In this document: positions 17,593-26,202 of the stretch, piece after piece
Numbering within the stretch: the stretch's first letter is position 1
How the letters are laid out: every line of letters starts with the position of its first letter
Assembly: GCA_023702235.1 (NCBI GenBank)
Contig: JAMQCR010000003.1
Coordinates: forward strand, 830,501 to 894,500
DNA: 64,000 nucleotides
Source: Neobacillus pocheonensis
GTDB lineage: Bacteria; Bacillota; Bacilli; Bacillales; Cytobacillaceae
Reading direction: 5' to 3'
The notes under the pieces: generated by a model
Seen by the model: only the letters and a program-made list of their open reading frames with translations
The model's database searches: none
Told to the model about the DNA's origin: nothing
Program-made: the position numbers and the translations under genes

Positions 17593-18792
17593 ATGAAAGA
17601 GGAAAGAAAGCGGATTTTAAAAATGGTTGAAGAAGGAAAATTGAAGGTCGATGATGCATTAGCTTTGCTTGAGGAGCTGGAAAAGGCACAGCAAACAATG
17701 GAGCAAAAACAGGAGCAAATCATTCATGAGCTCTCAACCGCAGTCAACTTTGAGGAAGCGAAGAAGGAAGATCCTTTGAATGGGAAATTTCAATCGACGA
17801 AGGAGAAAATTTTTGAGTTTGTTGATTCCGCATTGAAGAAAATTAAAGACTTTGATCTTGATTTGAACTTTGGCCAATCTGTGGAAATCTCTCATATTTT
17901 CCACCATGGCGATGTTTACTTAAAGGAAATGGATATTGATGTGGCGAATGGTTCATTAAGAATTGCTGCCTGGGATCAAAACGATGTTCGGATAGAATGT
18001 CAGGCCAAGGTGTACCGCGTGGACACACCCGAACAAGCTCGGCAAAATTTTCTAAAAGATGTGATTTTTGCGATTGAGGGGCAAAAATTACGTTTTATGA
18101 CGCAGCAAAAATGGATGAAGGTAGATGCAGTTATCTATGTACCAAAGTCACAGTATGACAGAGTCCGCGTTCGCATGTTTAATGGTTCCATTTCGGGAGA
18201 AGAATTGAATGTAGGTGATTTTCGTGTTAAAACGGCCAATGGTAAAATCGATCTTGAGCGTTTGAGCGGAATTAGAGCAGAAATCGAGACAGCGAATGGT
18301 CATATTAAAATAAAAAGCAGTCTGTTCGATGATCTTGAGGCAGAAACAATCAACGGAGCGATTAAATTGGATGGAGATTTTAAAAAGATTGAAACGCAAA
18401 CGTTTAATGGTAATGTCACTTACAATCTAAATGGGAATCGATGTGAATTGATTTCGGCAAAAGCGACCACTGGGAGTATTGATTTGTTTGTTCCAGAAGG
18501 AATTCCTGTTAATGGTGAGTTAAAGACTAATCTTGGTGGATTTAATGTTAAGCTGGAAGGAATTCAAATCCTTGAGGAGAAAAGCGAAATGATTCAAAAG
18601 TTGCTTCGCTTTCAATCTGTCAATCATCCTGAGCGGATGTTAAAGGTATTTGTCGATACGAAAACAGGCTCTATCACGATTCATAAATCAGATGGAGTTA
18701 GCCTTTTAAATAGGAGAAGAGAGTATGAGATGGCTAATCGGAGTTTTGATCAATGCTGTATTGTTTATGGCGCTTGCGGGTTATTTTCATGA
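17593..18792 (+). CDS. yvlB: YvlB-like DUF4097 protein
   Basis: About 400 residues as read from ATG 17593 after GGGGTGG. The N-terminus (KRILKMVEEGKLKVDDALAL) is the SHOCT-like oligomerisation helix pair of YvlB; the centre and C-terminus are a DUF4097 beta-helix with repeated motifs (NGSLRIAA, TANGKIDL, ETANGHIKI, TFNGNV). B. subtilis YvlB sits next to yvlCD in an envelope-stress gene set. The last about 26 residues run into yvlD in another frame and look artificial: one G inserted in TTAGCC near 18700 (to give GGCC) would end the protein at TAG 18711-18713. That correction is inferred. Confidence 0.82.
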   Translation: MKEERKRILKMVEEGKLKVDDALALLEELEKAQQTMEQKQEQIIHELSTAVNFEEAKKEDPLNGKFQSTKEKIFEFVDSALKKIKDFDLDLNFGQSVEISHIFHHGDVYLKEMDIDVANGSLRIAAWDQNDVRIECQAKVYRVDTPEQARQNFLKDVIFAIEGQKLRFMTQQKWMKVDAVIYVPKSQYDRVRVRMFNGSISGEELNVGDFRVKTANGKIDLERLSGIRAEIETANGHIKIKSSLFDDLEAETINGAIKLDGDFKKIETQTFNGNVTYNLNGNRCELISAKATTGSIDLFVPEGIPVNGELKTNLGGFNVKLEGIQILEEKSEMIQKLLRFQSVNHPERMLKVFVDTKTGSITIHKSDGVSLLNRRREYEMANRSFDQCCIVYGACGLFS

Positions 18793-19089
18793 AAGCTTTC
18801 AACTGACCGGATTCACAGCTGCCCTTGAGGCGAGCTTCCTGTTATCCATCCTTAATCTTTTGGTTCGCCCGATACTAATTTTATTTACCTTACCTGCAAC
18901 CATTTTGACATTGGCCTTTTTCTATTTGTAATAAATGCGATTACACTTGAATTAACGGACGCATTGATGGGGTCCTCCTTTGAAATTAAAGGCTTTGGTA
19001 TGGCCCTATTGGTCGCGGTTATCATGTCATTTGTAAACCTGATTATTCAAAAGACCATTCTCGAACCACCAAACTATCGTAAAAAATAG
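18725..19089 (+). CDS. yvlD: YvlD-like phage-holin-IV family membrane protein, one frameshift
   Basis: About 121 residues with four hydrophobic segments: MRWLIGVLINAVLFMALAGY, LLSILNLLVRPILILFTLP, a third helix and LVAVIMSFVNLIIQK. This is the YvlD/phage holin family 4 fold, linked to envelope stress in bacilli. ATG 18725 follows AGGAGAAGAG. Near 18912-18916 TTGGCC lacks one G; TTGGGCC restores LTLGLFLFVINAITLEL and reading ends at TAG 19087-19089. yvlC (PspC-like) of B. subtilis is missing between yvlB and yvlD. Confidence 0.8.
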
Positions 19090-19110
19090 CGCAGGCATTC
19101 CTGCGCTATT
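19085..19110. terminator. Bidirectional terminator between yvlD and nagR
   Basis: Perfect 11-bp stem AATAGCGCAGG / CCTGCGCTATT with a CATT loop. It serves the convergent yvlD and nagR ends; no long T run, so efficiency is uncertain. Confidence 0.65.
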
Positions 19111-19111
19111 G

Positions 19112-19842
19112 CTATTTGTAAGATCGCTTCATCGTATGAATAAATCGGTATCGGTCGGCTCGAAACGAGGATAATACAAGCTCAAAGGGAATTCCGTTTT
19201 GCAGGTAGGAAGTTCGCACCATTAACAGGATCGGTGCCCCTTCAGCAATGGCTAAATCTTGGCCTCCCCGATATTCGCAATTGAAGCTTCAATTTCTTGC
19301 TTTGCTTCACTGATGGAAAGAGACAAATTTTCTTCTATATAGCGGTAGAGGGACTGGTTGCTATTTTCTTCGGTTAGACCTGGGACAATGCTCACCGGAA
19401 TATAGGCTGTTTCAAGTGCCATCGGAAAACCGTCGGCTAAACGAATCCGCTTAATTTTATAGACTAGGTCATTTTCAGCTATTGCTAGTTGTAAAGCTAT
19501 TTTTTGGTCGGCAGGGATCAGGTGAAATGAAAGAAGCTTGCTGCTCGGTTTCATGCCTCTTGATAGCATGTCCTCGGTAAAGCTAGTCATTCCCTGTAGC
19601 TCTTGTTCCACCTTCTTTTTCGTAACAAACGTTCCGCGACCTTTTTGACGATATAAATAGCCTTCCATCACCAAGTTATTGATTGCTTGTCTAACAGTCA
19701 TGCGGCTGATTTCAAACCTTTCAGCAAATTCCCGTTCAGACGGTATGCTTTCATCTTCCTTCAGTTCCCCATGGTTAATTTGGTGCTTTATATATTCTTC
19801 AAGCTGATGGTAGATGGGAATAGGTGAATTTTTGTTAATCAT
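19112..19842 (-). CDS. nagR: GntR/HutC-family regulator NagR (YvoA), one frameshift
   Basis: About 244 residues when corrected. An N-terminal winged helix (IPIYHQLEEYIKHQI, IPSEREFAERFEISRMTVRQ) is joined to a C-terminal UTRA effector domain. In B. subtilis NagR represses nagAB and nagP and releases DNA on binding glucosamine-6-P or GlcNAc-6-P. The gene follows nagB in the same direction. Near 19257-19261 (minus strand GAGGCCAAGATT) one G is missing; correction continues the UTRA domain to ...MKRSYK and the stop at 19112. Its likely operator lies upstream of nagA. Confidence 0.9.
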
Positions 19843-19871
19843 CGTCCATTCTCCTTCTTTTTAAAAACGCA

Positions 19872-20597
19872 TTAGATATATTTTAATGCATCGTCATCAG
19901 CAAGGATAGTGACATTTGGATGCTGTTTAAGAGCAGATGCCGGAAAATCCTCACGAATCCCTTCGTTAAAAAGCTGAGCCACTGCTTCTGCTTTTTCCGT
20001 CCCCGAAGCGAGTAGGAATATCTCCTTGCTGTCGAGAATGGTTGCGATACCCATGGTTAGTGCGTGTGTTGGTACTTCTGCAACGTTTGCAAAAAATCGC
20101 GCATTCGCTTCAAGCGTGTTTTTTGCAAGGGAGACAACATGGGTGCGACTTGAAAAGGCAGTTCCTGGTTCATTAAAACCGATATGACCATTTTGACCAA
20201 TGCCCAAAATTTGAAGGTCAATACCGCCGACTTCATTAATTAAGTTTTCATAACGGCGACATTCCTCCGCTAAATTGCTTGCTGCGCCGTTTGGAATATG
20301 GGTGTGATTCGAAGCAATATCGATATGGTTAAATAAATTTTTTTGCATGAAATAATGGTAGCTATTTGGATCGGTAGCTTGAAGACCAATGTATTCATCC
20401 AAGTTGATTGATTTAATGTTTTGATAGGATGTTCCATTATTTTCATAGTCTTTGATTAAATAGTGATAAACCCCTTGTGGCGTACTTCCCGTTGCTAGTC
20501 CAAGGGTCATGCTTGGATTAGAACGAACCTTTTCAGCGATACGCTTTCCTGCCTCGATACTCATTTCTTCATAGCTAGAAACACGTATAATGTTCAT
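19872..20597 (-). CDS. nagB: Glucosamine-6-phosphate deaminase
   Basis: 241 residues, normal for Bacillus NagB. Substrate-binding motifs: GLATGSTPQGVY (phosphate loop), SINLDEYIGL with the catalytic Asp, and GIGQNGHIGFNEPG with the active-site His. It converts glucosamine-6-P to fructose-6-P and ammonia, feeding glycolysis. It begins 6 bp after nagA and is followed by nagR, forming nagA-nagB-nagR on the minus strand. Reading frame intact. Confidence 0.96.
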   Translation of the reverse strand: MNIIRVSSYEEMSIEAGKRIAEKVRSNPSMTLGLATGSTPQGVYHYLIKDYENNGTSYQNIKSINLDEYIGLQATDPNSYHYFMQKNLFNHIDIASNHTHIPNGAASNLAEECRRYENLINEVGGIDLQILGIGQNGHIGFNEPGTAFSSRTHVVSLAKNTLEANARFFANVAEVPTHALTMGIATILDSKEIFLLASGTEKAEAVAQLFNEGIREDFPASALKQHPNVTILADDDALKYI

Positions 20598-20603
20598 GAT
20601 TAT

Positions 20604-21788
20604 TTACCCCCGTGTATAAGCGATTTCCCCGCGGCAGATGGTTAAATCGACTTGATAGTCATTTGTTAATATCGTTAAGTCAGCATCTTTTCCTGGCGCA
20701 ATACTTCCTTTACGGTCGAAGACATTTAATTGCTTTGCTGGATTGACACTTGCCATTTGCACGGCTTCTACTAAGGAAATTTGCGCAGAGTCAATGGTGT
20801 TTTTGATAGAATCATTCATTTTTAAAATGCTTCCAGCTAAAGTTCCGTCGGCGAGCAGTGCTTTTCCATCGGCAACGGATACGTCTTGACCACCGAGATC
20901 GTAAATGCCGCTTTTTAAACATTTGGCTCTCATAGCATCAGTAATCAAGATCATTCTTTCTGTTCCTTTGGCGTTAATGACAAGTTTCATGACTTCAGGT
21001 CTGACATGTATGCCATCTGCAATTAGTTCCACCATTAATTCTTTAAACAAAAGGGCTGAACCGGCAACTCCGGGTTCGCGGTGGTGAAGGCCGCGCATGC
21101 CATTGAAGAGATGCGTTACCTGTTTGGCGCCTGCTTTTACGGCTGTTTCCATTTCTTCGTAGATGGCATCAGAGTGGCCAATGGAAGCGATCACGCCGTT
21201 TCCGTGTAAGTAACGAATAAAGTCAGTACCGTTATCGAGTTCAGGAGCAACAGTTACTAATTTAATTTTTCCATCCGCAAGTTCTTGCCAGCGCTGAAAT
21301 AATTTAAGATCCGGATTGATAATGTATTCCTTTGGCTGGGCACCGGCCCGTTTGACATTGATAAATGGTCCTTCTAAATGAACGCCAAGGACTTCTGCTT
21401 TTCCAGGCTGATTATGCTCACCGCAATAGTCAGCAGCGTTCTTTAAGGCTTTTTCAATATTTTCATGCTTTTGGGTAATTGTCGTTGCTAAAAAGCTCGT
21501 GGTTCCTTCAGCAGGCAAAGCCTTTGCGATAGTTGTCAAAGCAATTGAAGTGGCATCCATGGTATCTGCACCAGCTGCACCGTGAATGTGCACGTCAATA
21601 AAACCGGGAACAATTGTATTTTCCTTTTGAATCTCGATTTTTTCTACGTCTTGAAAACGGGAAGGAACCTCGTTAATAGGGCCGATTTTATTGATTTTTC
21701 CGTTTTCTATATAAATGTAAATAGCTTCTGTGATTTCTTTTTCTAGAATTGCTTTTCCAGGGACCATGATTAGATGGTTCATGTCCAT
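20604..21788 (-). CDS. nagA: N-acetylglucosamine-6-phosphate deacetylase
   Basis: 394 residues of the amidohydrolase superfamily. Metal-binding HIHG (about residue 64), HLEGPF with the catalytic-site Glu, GHSDA, THLFNGM and the ITDAMRAK Asp are all present. It removes acetate from GlcNAc-6-P, giving the substrate of NagB. Start ATG 21788 (minus strand) is preceded by GAAAGG. First gene of the operon; a NagR-type operator lies about 58-76 bp upstream. Confidence 0.95.
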   Translation of the reverse strand: MDMNHLIMVPGKAILEKEITEAIYIYIENGKINKIGPINEVPSRFQDVEKIEIQKENTIVPGFIDVHIHGAAGADTMDATSIALTTIAKALPAEGTTSFLATTITQKHENIEKALKNAADYCGEHNQPGKAEVLGVHLEGPFINVKRAGAQPKEYIINPDLKLFQRWQELADGKIKLVTVAPELDNGTDFIRYLHGNGVIASIGHSDAIYEEMETAVKAGAKQVTHLFNGMRGLHHREPGVAGSALLFKELMVELIADGIHVRPEVMKLVINAKGTERMILITDAMRAKCLKSGIYDLGGQDVSVADGKALLADGTLAGSILKMNDSIKNTIDSAQISLVEAVQMASVNPAKQLNVFDRKGSIAPGKDADLTILTNDYQVDLTICRGEIAYTRG

Positions 21789-21845
21789 CAGCTACCTTTC
21801 GATAAAATAAAAGTTTATCTATCATTTATTATATGTATTGGTGGA

Positions 21846-21864
21846 TTAGTTGTCTATACCACAT
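21846..21864 (-). promoter_or_regulatory. NagR operator (dre site) upstream of nagA
   Basis: On the minus strand the site reads ATGTGGTATAGACAACTAA. It contains GTATAGAC, fitting the HutC-family GTNTANAC core, and TGGTATAGACAACT closely resembles the described B. subtilis NagR dre element. Position upstream of nagA fits autoregulated repression. Confidence 0.65.
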
Positions 21865-21944
21865 TTCAAAAAACCAAGAATTCACCCTATTTTACCCTAT
21901 AAATGAAATTTGAATTAATTTTGAACATTTTGGGACAACTTCAT

Positions 21945-21972
21945 TTGGTTCTAGGTTAAAAAATGCTAAAAT
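21945..21972 (+). promoter_or_regulatory. Candidate SigA promoter for hprK-lgt-yvoD-ppaX-yvoF
   Basis: TTGGTT, 16-bp spacer, TAAAAT, located about 65 bp upstream of hprK. The -35 is weak. Confidence 0.4.
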
Positions 21973-22037
21973 AGGAGGAAATGAATTTAAAGAACTATCT
22001 TTTTTATCAACAGCCGGAAATTTAAGGGGGAACTTTT

Positions 22038-22972
22038 TTGCCAAAGGTACGCACCAAAGATATTTATGAAAAATTTCAACTTGAATTGATTAGTGGGGAA
22101 GAGGGAATTAACCGCCCAATCACAACAAGTGATATTTCCCGACCTGGAATCGAAATTGCCGGATATTTTGAATTTTATCCTGCAGAACGAATCCAGCTAT
22201 TAGGTAAAACAGAATTATCTTTTTTTGTAGAGCTTCCTGAAGGTGAGCGGATCTCAAGAATGGACCGCCTGTGTACTGATATTACGCCTGCAATAATTGT
22301 TACCAGAGGTTTAGATGTTCCGGCTGAGCTGATCGAAGCATCTGAACGGGAAGCTGTTCCGGTATTGCGATCAAATATGAAAACGACCCGTTTTTCGAGC
22401 CGTCTAACGAATTTCTTAGAAAGTAAGTTGGCACCAACTACAGCGGTACATGGTGTGTTAGTTGATATTTATGGTGTCGGTGTTTTAATTACCGGAAAAA
22501 GCGGTGTCGGTAAAAGTGAAACGGCATTGGAATTGGTCAAACGCGGCCATCGCCTTGTTGCTGATGATTGTGTGGAAATTCGCCAAGAGGACCTTGACAC
22601 TTTGGTCGGAAATTCACCGGAATTAATCGAGCATTTATTAGAAATTCGCGGACTAGGAATTATCAATGTAATGACCTTATTTGGTGCTGGTGCGGTTCGC
22701 AGTAATAAAAAGATTTCGCTTGTTATTAATCTCGAAATATGGGATTCAAAAAAGCAATATGACCGTCTTGGTCTCGATGAAGAGAAAATGAAAATTATCG
22801 ATGCCGAGGTAACGAAGCTGACCGTACCTGTACGCCCAGGAAGAAACCTTGCCGTCATTATCGAAGTAGCGGCATGAATTTCCGCCTAAAAAGAATGGGT
22901 GTGAATGCGGCACAACAATTTACGGATCGTCTTTCTGATGTGATTGAAGACGGAGAACATGAAGATTTCTAA
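22038..22972 (+). CDS. hprK: HPr kinase/phosphorylase, one frameshift
   Basis: About 311 residues when corrected. N-terminal domain 1-125, then the kinase domain with Walker A (GKSGVGKSE, about 152-160) and the signature LEIRGLGIINV. HprK phosphorylates Ser46 of HPr and Crh (crh is in this window), making them CcpA corepressors. Start is TTG 22038 after AAGGGGGAA. Near 22871-22875 GCGGCATGAA lacks one A; correction gives ...EVAAMNFRLKRMGVNAA and a stop at 22970-22972. The lost C-terminal helix is conserved in the family, so an error is likely. Confidence 0.93.
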
Positions 22973-22993
22973 AGAAATTAAGGAGACGTGGAT

Positions 22994-23818
22994 ATGAAGG
23001 AAACGATTCAGCCTCTTAACCCCATTGCCTTTACACTAGGACCCATTCAAGTACACTGGTATGGGATTATTATCGGATCAGGTCTGGCACTTGCTTTGTT
23101 TCTAGCCATTAGGGAAGCAAATCGAAGAGGGCTGCCGAAGGATACATTTGCTGACTTAATGTTATGGGCAATCCCGGTTGCGATTATTTCAGCACGCATT
23201 TATTATGTGATTTTTGAATGGACATATTACATGCATCATCCAAGTGAAATCATCCAAATTTGGCATGGAGGAATTGCGATCCATGGCGCCTTGATTGGGT
23301 CCGTGATAGCGACCTATATTTTTGCCAAAAAACGTGGGATTTCTTTTTGGAAAATAACCGATATTGCTGCGCCAAGTCTTATTCTTGGTCAAGCCATTGG
23401 CCGCTGGGGGAACTTTATGAATCAGGAAGCCCATGGCGGTGAAGTATCAAGGCAATTTCTCGAAAACCTCCATTTGCCTAATTTTATTATCAATCAAATG
23501 TATATAAACGGTACGTATTATCATCCGACATTTTTATATGAATCGCTCTGGGATTTTGCAGGGTTTATCCTGCTAATCTCACTTCGCTTCGTGAATCTGC
23601 GCCGCGGTGAGCTTTTTCTCTCTTATCTAATTTGGTATTCTATCGGTCGTTTTTTCATCGAGGGTATGAGAACAGATAGTTTAATGCTTACAACAAATTT
23701 GCGTATGGCCCAAATGATATCAATCGTCTTAGTCGTTGTAGCGATTGCCGTTTCCATTTATCGTCGCAAAAAAGGGCTTGCTGACGAGCGCTATTTAGAA
23801 AAAAACATGCAAGGATAA
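22994..23818 (+). CDS. lgt: Phosphatidylglycerol-prolipoprotein diacylglyceryl transferase
   Basis: 275 residues with seven TM segments. The Lgt signature region is GRWGNFMNQEAHGG, with HWYGI near the N-terminus. Lgt transfers diacylglycerol to the lipobox Cys of prolipoproteins, the first step of lipoprotein maturation. ATG 22994 is preferred over GTG 22988 because AAGGAG at 22980 gives 8-nt spacing. It lies 21 bp after the corrected hprK end, the usual Bacillus arrangement. Confidence 0.95.
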   Translation: MKETIQPLNPIAFTLGPIQVHWYGIIIGSGLALALFLAIREANRRGLPKDTFADLMLWAIPVAIISARIYYVIFEWTYYMHHPSEIIQIWHGGIAIHGALIGSVIATYIFAKKRGISFWKITDIAAPSLILGQAIGRWGNFMNQEAHGGEVSRQFLENLHLPNFIINQMYINGTYYHPTFLYESLWDFAGFILLISLRFVNLRRGELFLSYLIWYSIGRFFIEGMRTDSLMLTTNLRMAQMISIVLVVVAIAVSIYRRKKGLADERYLEKNMQG

Positions 23819-23841
23819 GTCATTAAAGGGGTAGGAGAAAC

Positions 23842-24810
23842 ATGCTGATTGGCTCATTGAAAAAGGGGTTACTCATTGGCTTAAAAACAACATGGACATT
23901 AGGGAAGATTATTTTTCCAGTTACCCTTATCGTGGCGGTCCTCCAATATACACCTGTCTTGCCATGGGTAATAAAATTGATTTCTCCGCTTATGAAGCTG
24001 CTCGGCCTTTCGGGAGATGCTGCGATCCCACTTGTTTTAGGAAACTTCTTAAACCTTTATGCTGCGATTGGTGCTATCCTTACCCTCCATTTTTCGGTTA
24101 AAGAAGTGTTCATCTTAGCGATTATGCTGTCGTTTTCGCATAATTTATTTATTGAATCAGGGGTGGCGGTAAAAACCGGGGTAAAGCTGTGGGTGGTTTT
24201 GGTAACCCGCCTTGGACTTGCCCTTCTATCTGCAGTAGTCATTAACTTGGCCTGGCATGGCGGTTCTATTACGGCACAGTACGGCCTAATTCCAACAACT
24301 ACGGTGCATGCGACTGGAATCGTATCGATCATAACAGAAGCAATTAAGAAAGCAGTGCTTGGGATTTTACAGCTCACCCTGATTGTGATGCCGCTCATGA
24401 TTGTGATTCAAATTTTAAAGGATTTGCAGTGGCTGGAAAAGCTTTCAAAATGGTTGGCCCCTGTCATGCGTACACTTGGGATGAAAGAGAACACTGCAAT
24501 GACGATGGTGGCCGGGTTATTCTTTGGACTTGCCTATGGTGCAGGTGTCATGATTCAGGCTGTGAAAGAGGATGGGGTTAGTAAAAAGGATTTGACATTA
24601 GCGTTTATTTTTCTCGTAGGATGCCATGCAGTGATTGAAGATACGTTAATCTTTGTTCCACTTGGGATACCTGTTTGGCCGTTGTTAGTGATTCGGCTTG
24701 GGGTAGCTATTGTCATCACATTAGTTGTCAGTGCGATTTGGAAACGTTCGGGCACCATGAGTAGAAAGGAAACTACCTATGACCAAAAAAATTACGACAA
24801 TACTATTTGA
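23842..24810 (+). CDS. yvoD: Nucleoside-recognition (Gate) domain membrane protein YvoD
   Basis: 322 residues with eight or more hydrophobic segments and two Gate-type domains (pattern around LGLSGDAAIPLVLGNFLNLYAA and LGMKENTAMTMVAGLFFG), related to SpmA/SpmB and nucleoside transporters. The same gene stands between lgt and ppaX in B. subtilis, function unestablished. The reading frame overlaps ppaX by 32 bp, longer than usual; the last dozen residues are hydrophilic and may not be conserved. Confidence 0.8.
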   Translation: MLIGSLKKGLLIGLKTTWTLGKIIFPVTLIVAVLQYTPVLPWVIKLISPLMKLLGLSGDAAIPLVLGNFLNLYAAIGAILTLHFSVKEVFILAIMLSFSHNLFIESGVAVKTGVKLWVVLVTRLGLALLSAVVINLAWHGGSITAQYGLIPTTTVHATGIVSIITEAIKKAVLGILQLTLIVMPLMIVIQILKDLQWLEKLSKWLAPVMRTLGMKENTAMTMVAGLFFGLAYGAGVMIQAVKEDGVSKKDLTLAFIFLVGCHAVIEDTLIFVPLGIPVWPLLVIRLGVAIVITLVVSAIWKRSGTMSRKETTYDQKNYDNTI

Positions 24811-25423
24811 TTTAGACGGAACTTTAATTGATACCAATGATTTAATTATTACCACCTATTTACACACGCTGGAAAAATATTATCCGAGCAAGTACAGCCG
24901 TGAAGATGTCTTGCCGTTTATGGGGCCGACGCTTCAAGAAGCATTTTCAACGATTGATCCTGATCGGGTTGAGGAAATGATCCTTGAATATCGGACCTTC
25001 AATATTGCCAATCATGATGCATTGGTTAAAGAATTTGCAGGTGTTTTGGAAACGGTCGAGCTATTAAAGGAAAAAGGTTATAAGCTTGGAATTGTCACAA
25101 CTAAAATTCATGATACTGTTTTAAAAGGGCTTCGCTTGACGAAGCTTGACCGATTCTTCGAAGTGGTTGTTGCTCTTGACCATGTAACCAAGGCAAAGCC
25201 AGATCCAGAGCCAATTTTTAAGGCACTTGAACAATTGGATGCAACGCCTGAAGAAGCGATTATGGTCGGCGATAATTATCATGATATTTTAGCTGGGAAA
25301 AATGCTGGTACTAAAACCGCTGGCTGTGCCTGGTCGATTAAAGGAAGAGAATATCTTGCTAAATATGAACCTGATTATATCTTAGAGAACATGGCAGACT
25401 TATTAACCATTCTCGGAGAGTGA
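24779..25423 (+). CDS. ppaX: Pyrophosphatase PpaX
   Basis: 214 residues, HAD superfamily: motif I FDLDGTLIDT, motif II VTTK, motif III Lys in AKPDPEP, motif IV MVGDNYHDI. PpaX hydrolyses the pyrophosphate made when HprK dephosphorylates P-Ser-HPr, pulling that reaction forward, which explains its linkage with hprK. Start ATG 24779 lies inside the end of yvoD. Confidence 0.92.
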   Translation: MTKKITTILFDLDGTLIDTNDLIITTYLHTLEKYYPSKYSREDVLPFMGPTLQEAFSTIDPDRVEEMILEYRTFNIANHDALVKEFAGVLETVELLKEKGYKLGIVTTKIHDTVLKGLRLTKLDRFFEVVVALDHVTKAKPDPEPIFKALEQLDATPEEAIMVGDNYHDILAGKNAGTKTAGCAWSIKGREYLAKYEPDYILENMADLLTILGE

Positions 25424-25428
25424 GCAGT

Positions 25429-25962
25429 ATGAGGAAAACAACCCGCTTTCCAGTTGAAGGTGCGAACTCTTTATGGCATGTGTACAAAACGGTTCCTTTT
25501 TGGAAGGTTGTTAGAAATTTTATTATCATTCAGCTGGCTCGCTACACCCCTTTTTTAGGGATGAAAAATTGGCTTTACCGTTCGTTTTTGGGACTCAAGG
25601 TTGGCGAGCAAACGTCCTTTGCCTTAATGGTGATGCTTGATGTGATGTTTCCGGAAAAAATCAGTGTTGGCAAGAACACCGTGATTGGCTACAATACCAC
25701 GATCCTTGCCCATGAGTATTTGATTAAAGAATACCGCCTTGGACCCGTTGAAATCGGTAGTGAAGTGATGATCGGCGCCAATTCGACCATTCTTCCAGGC
25801 GTGACAATTGGCGATGGGGCGATTGTCTCGGCAGGTACCCTTGTTCATAAGGATGTTTCTCCCGGATGCTTCGTTGGAGGTAATCCGATGCGGGTTATTT
25901 ATACGAAGGAAGAGATGGAAAACCGTTGGTCCGATGACCCTATTTATGGAAAAAAAGAGTAA
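25429..25962 (+). CDS. yvoF: Left-handed beta-helix acyltransferase YvoF
   Basis: 178 residues. A hexapeptide-repeat (LbH) acetyltransferase: hydrophobic N-terminal region, then repeats such as VGKNTVIGYNTTILAHEYLI, IGSEVMIGANSTILPGVTIGDGAIV and GGNPMRVI. It resembles maltose/galactoside O-acetyltransferases; substrate unknown. ATG 25429 chosen (GGAG at 25415-25418) over GTG 25420, which overlaps the ppaX stop. Last gene of the hprK cluster. Confidence 0.85.
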   Translation: MRKTTRFPVEGANSLWHVYKTVPFWKVVRNFIIIQLARYTPFLGMKNWLYRSFLGLKVGEQTSFALMVMLDVMFPEKISVGKNTVIGYNTTILAHEYLIKEYRLGPVEIGSEVMIGANSTILPGVTIGDGAIVSAGTLVHKDVSPGCFVGGNPMRVIYTKEEMENRWSDDPIYGKKE

Positions 25963-25991
25963 GCCTGGTCTTCTGACTGGGCTTTTTATTT
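25962..25991 (+). terminator. Rho-independent terminator after yvoF
   Basis: AGCCTGGTC / GACTGGGCT stem (two G-U pairs), TTCT loop, then TTTTATTTT. Left arm starts at the yvoF stop codon. Confidence 0.8.
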
Positions 25992-26105
25992 TGATCTGAA
26001 TTTTGGCCAACCCGGAAAAACTGTCAAAATCTATGGAACCGATCTTCAAAACCTCAGAATTAATTCTAAAATGAGCTGAATTATTAAATAATAGGGAAAA
26101 ATAAA

Positions 26106-26134
26106 TTGACGAATGTTTTTTAAGGAGGTAAACT
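26106..26134 (+). promoter_or_regulatory. Candidate SigA promoter of the his operon
   Basis: TTGACG, 17-bp spacer, TAAACT, about 65 bp upstream of hisZ. No T-box (AGGGTGG-type) element or long leader was found before hisZ. The spacer contains AAGGAGG, which would resemble a ribosome binding site but no start follows it. Confidence 0.5.
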
Positions 26135-26202
26135 ACAAATAATACTTTAATTCTCTACCATATTAGCAAACTAAAGGATTCTGAAAATAAAGGATGAGCA
26201 TG

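Noticed and set aside
26122..26129. AAGGAGGT as the ribosome binding site of a small gene
   Set aside because: No ATG, GTG or TTG follows at a usable distance with an open frame; it falls in the spacer of the candidate his promoter.
25992..26202. T-box or histidine attenuator before hisZ
   Set aside because: No AGGGTGG-type T-box sequence, no run of His codons and no terminator/antiterminator pair; only a promoter-like element is visible.
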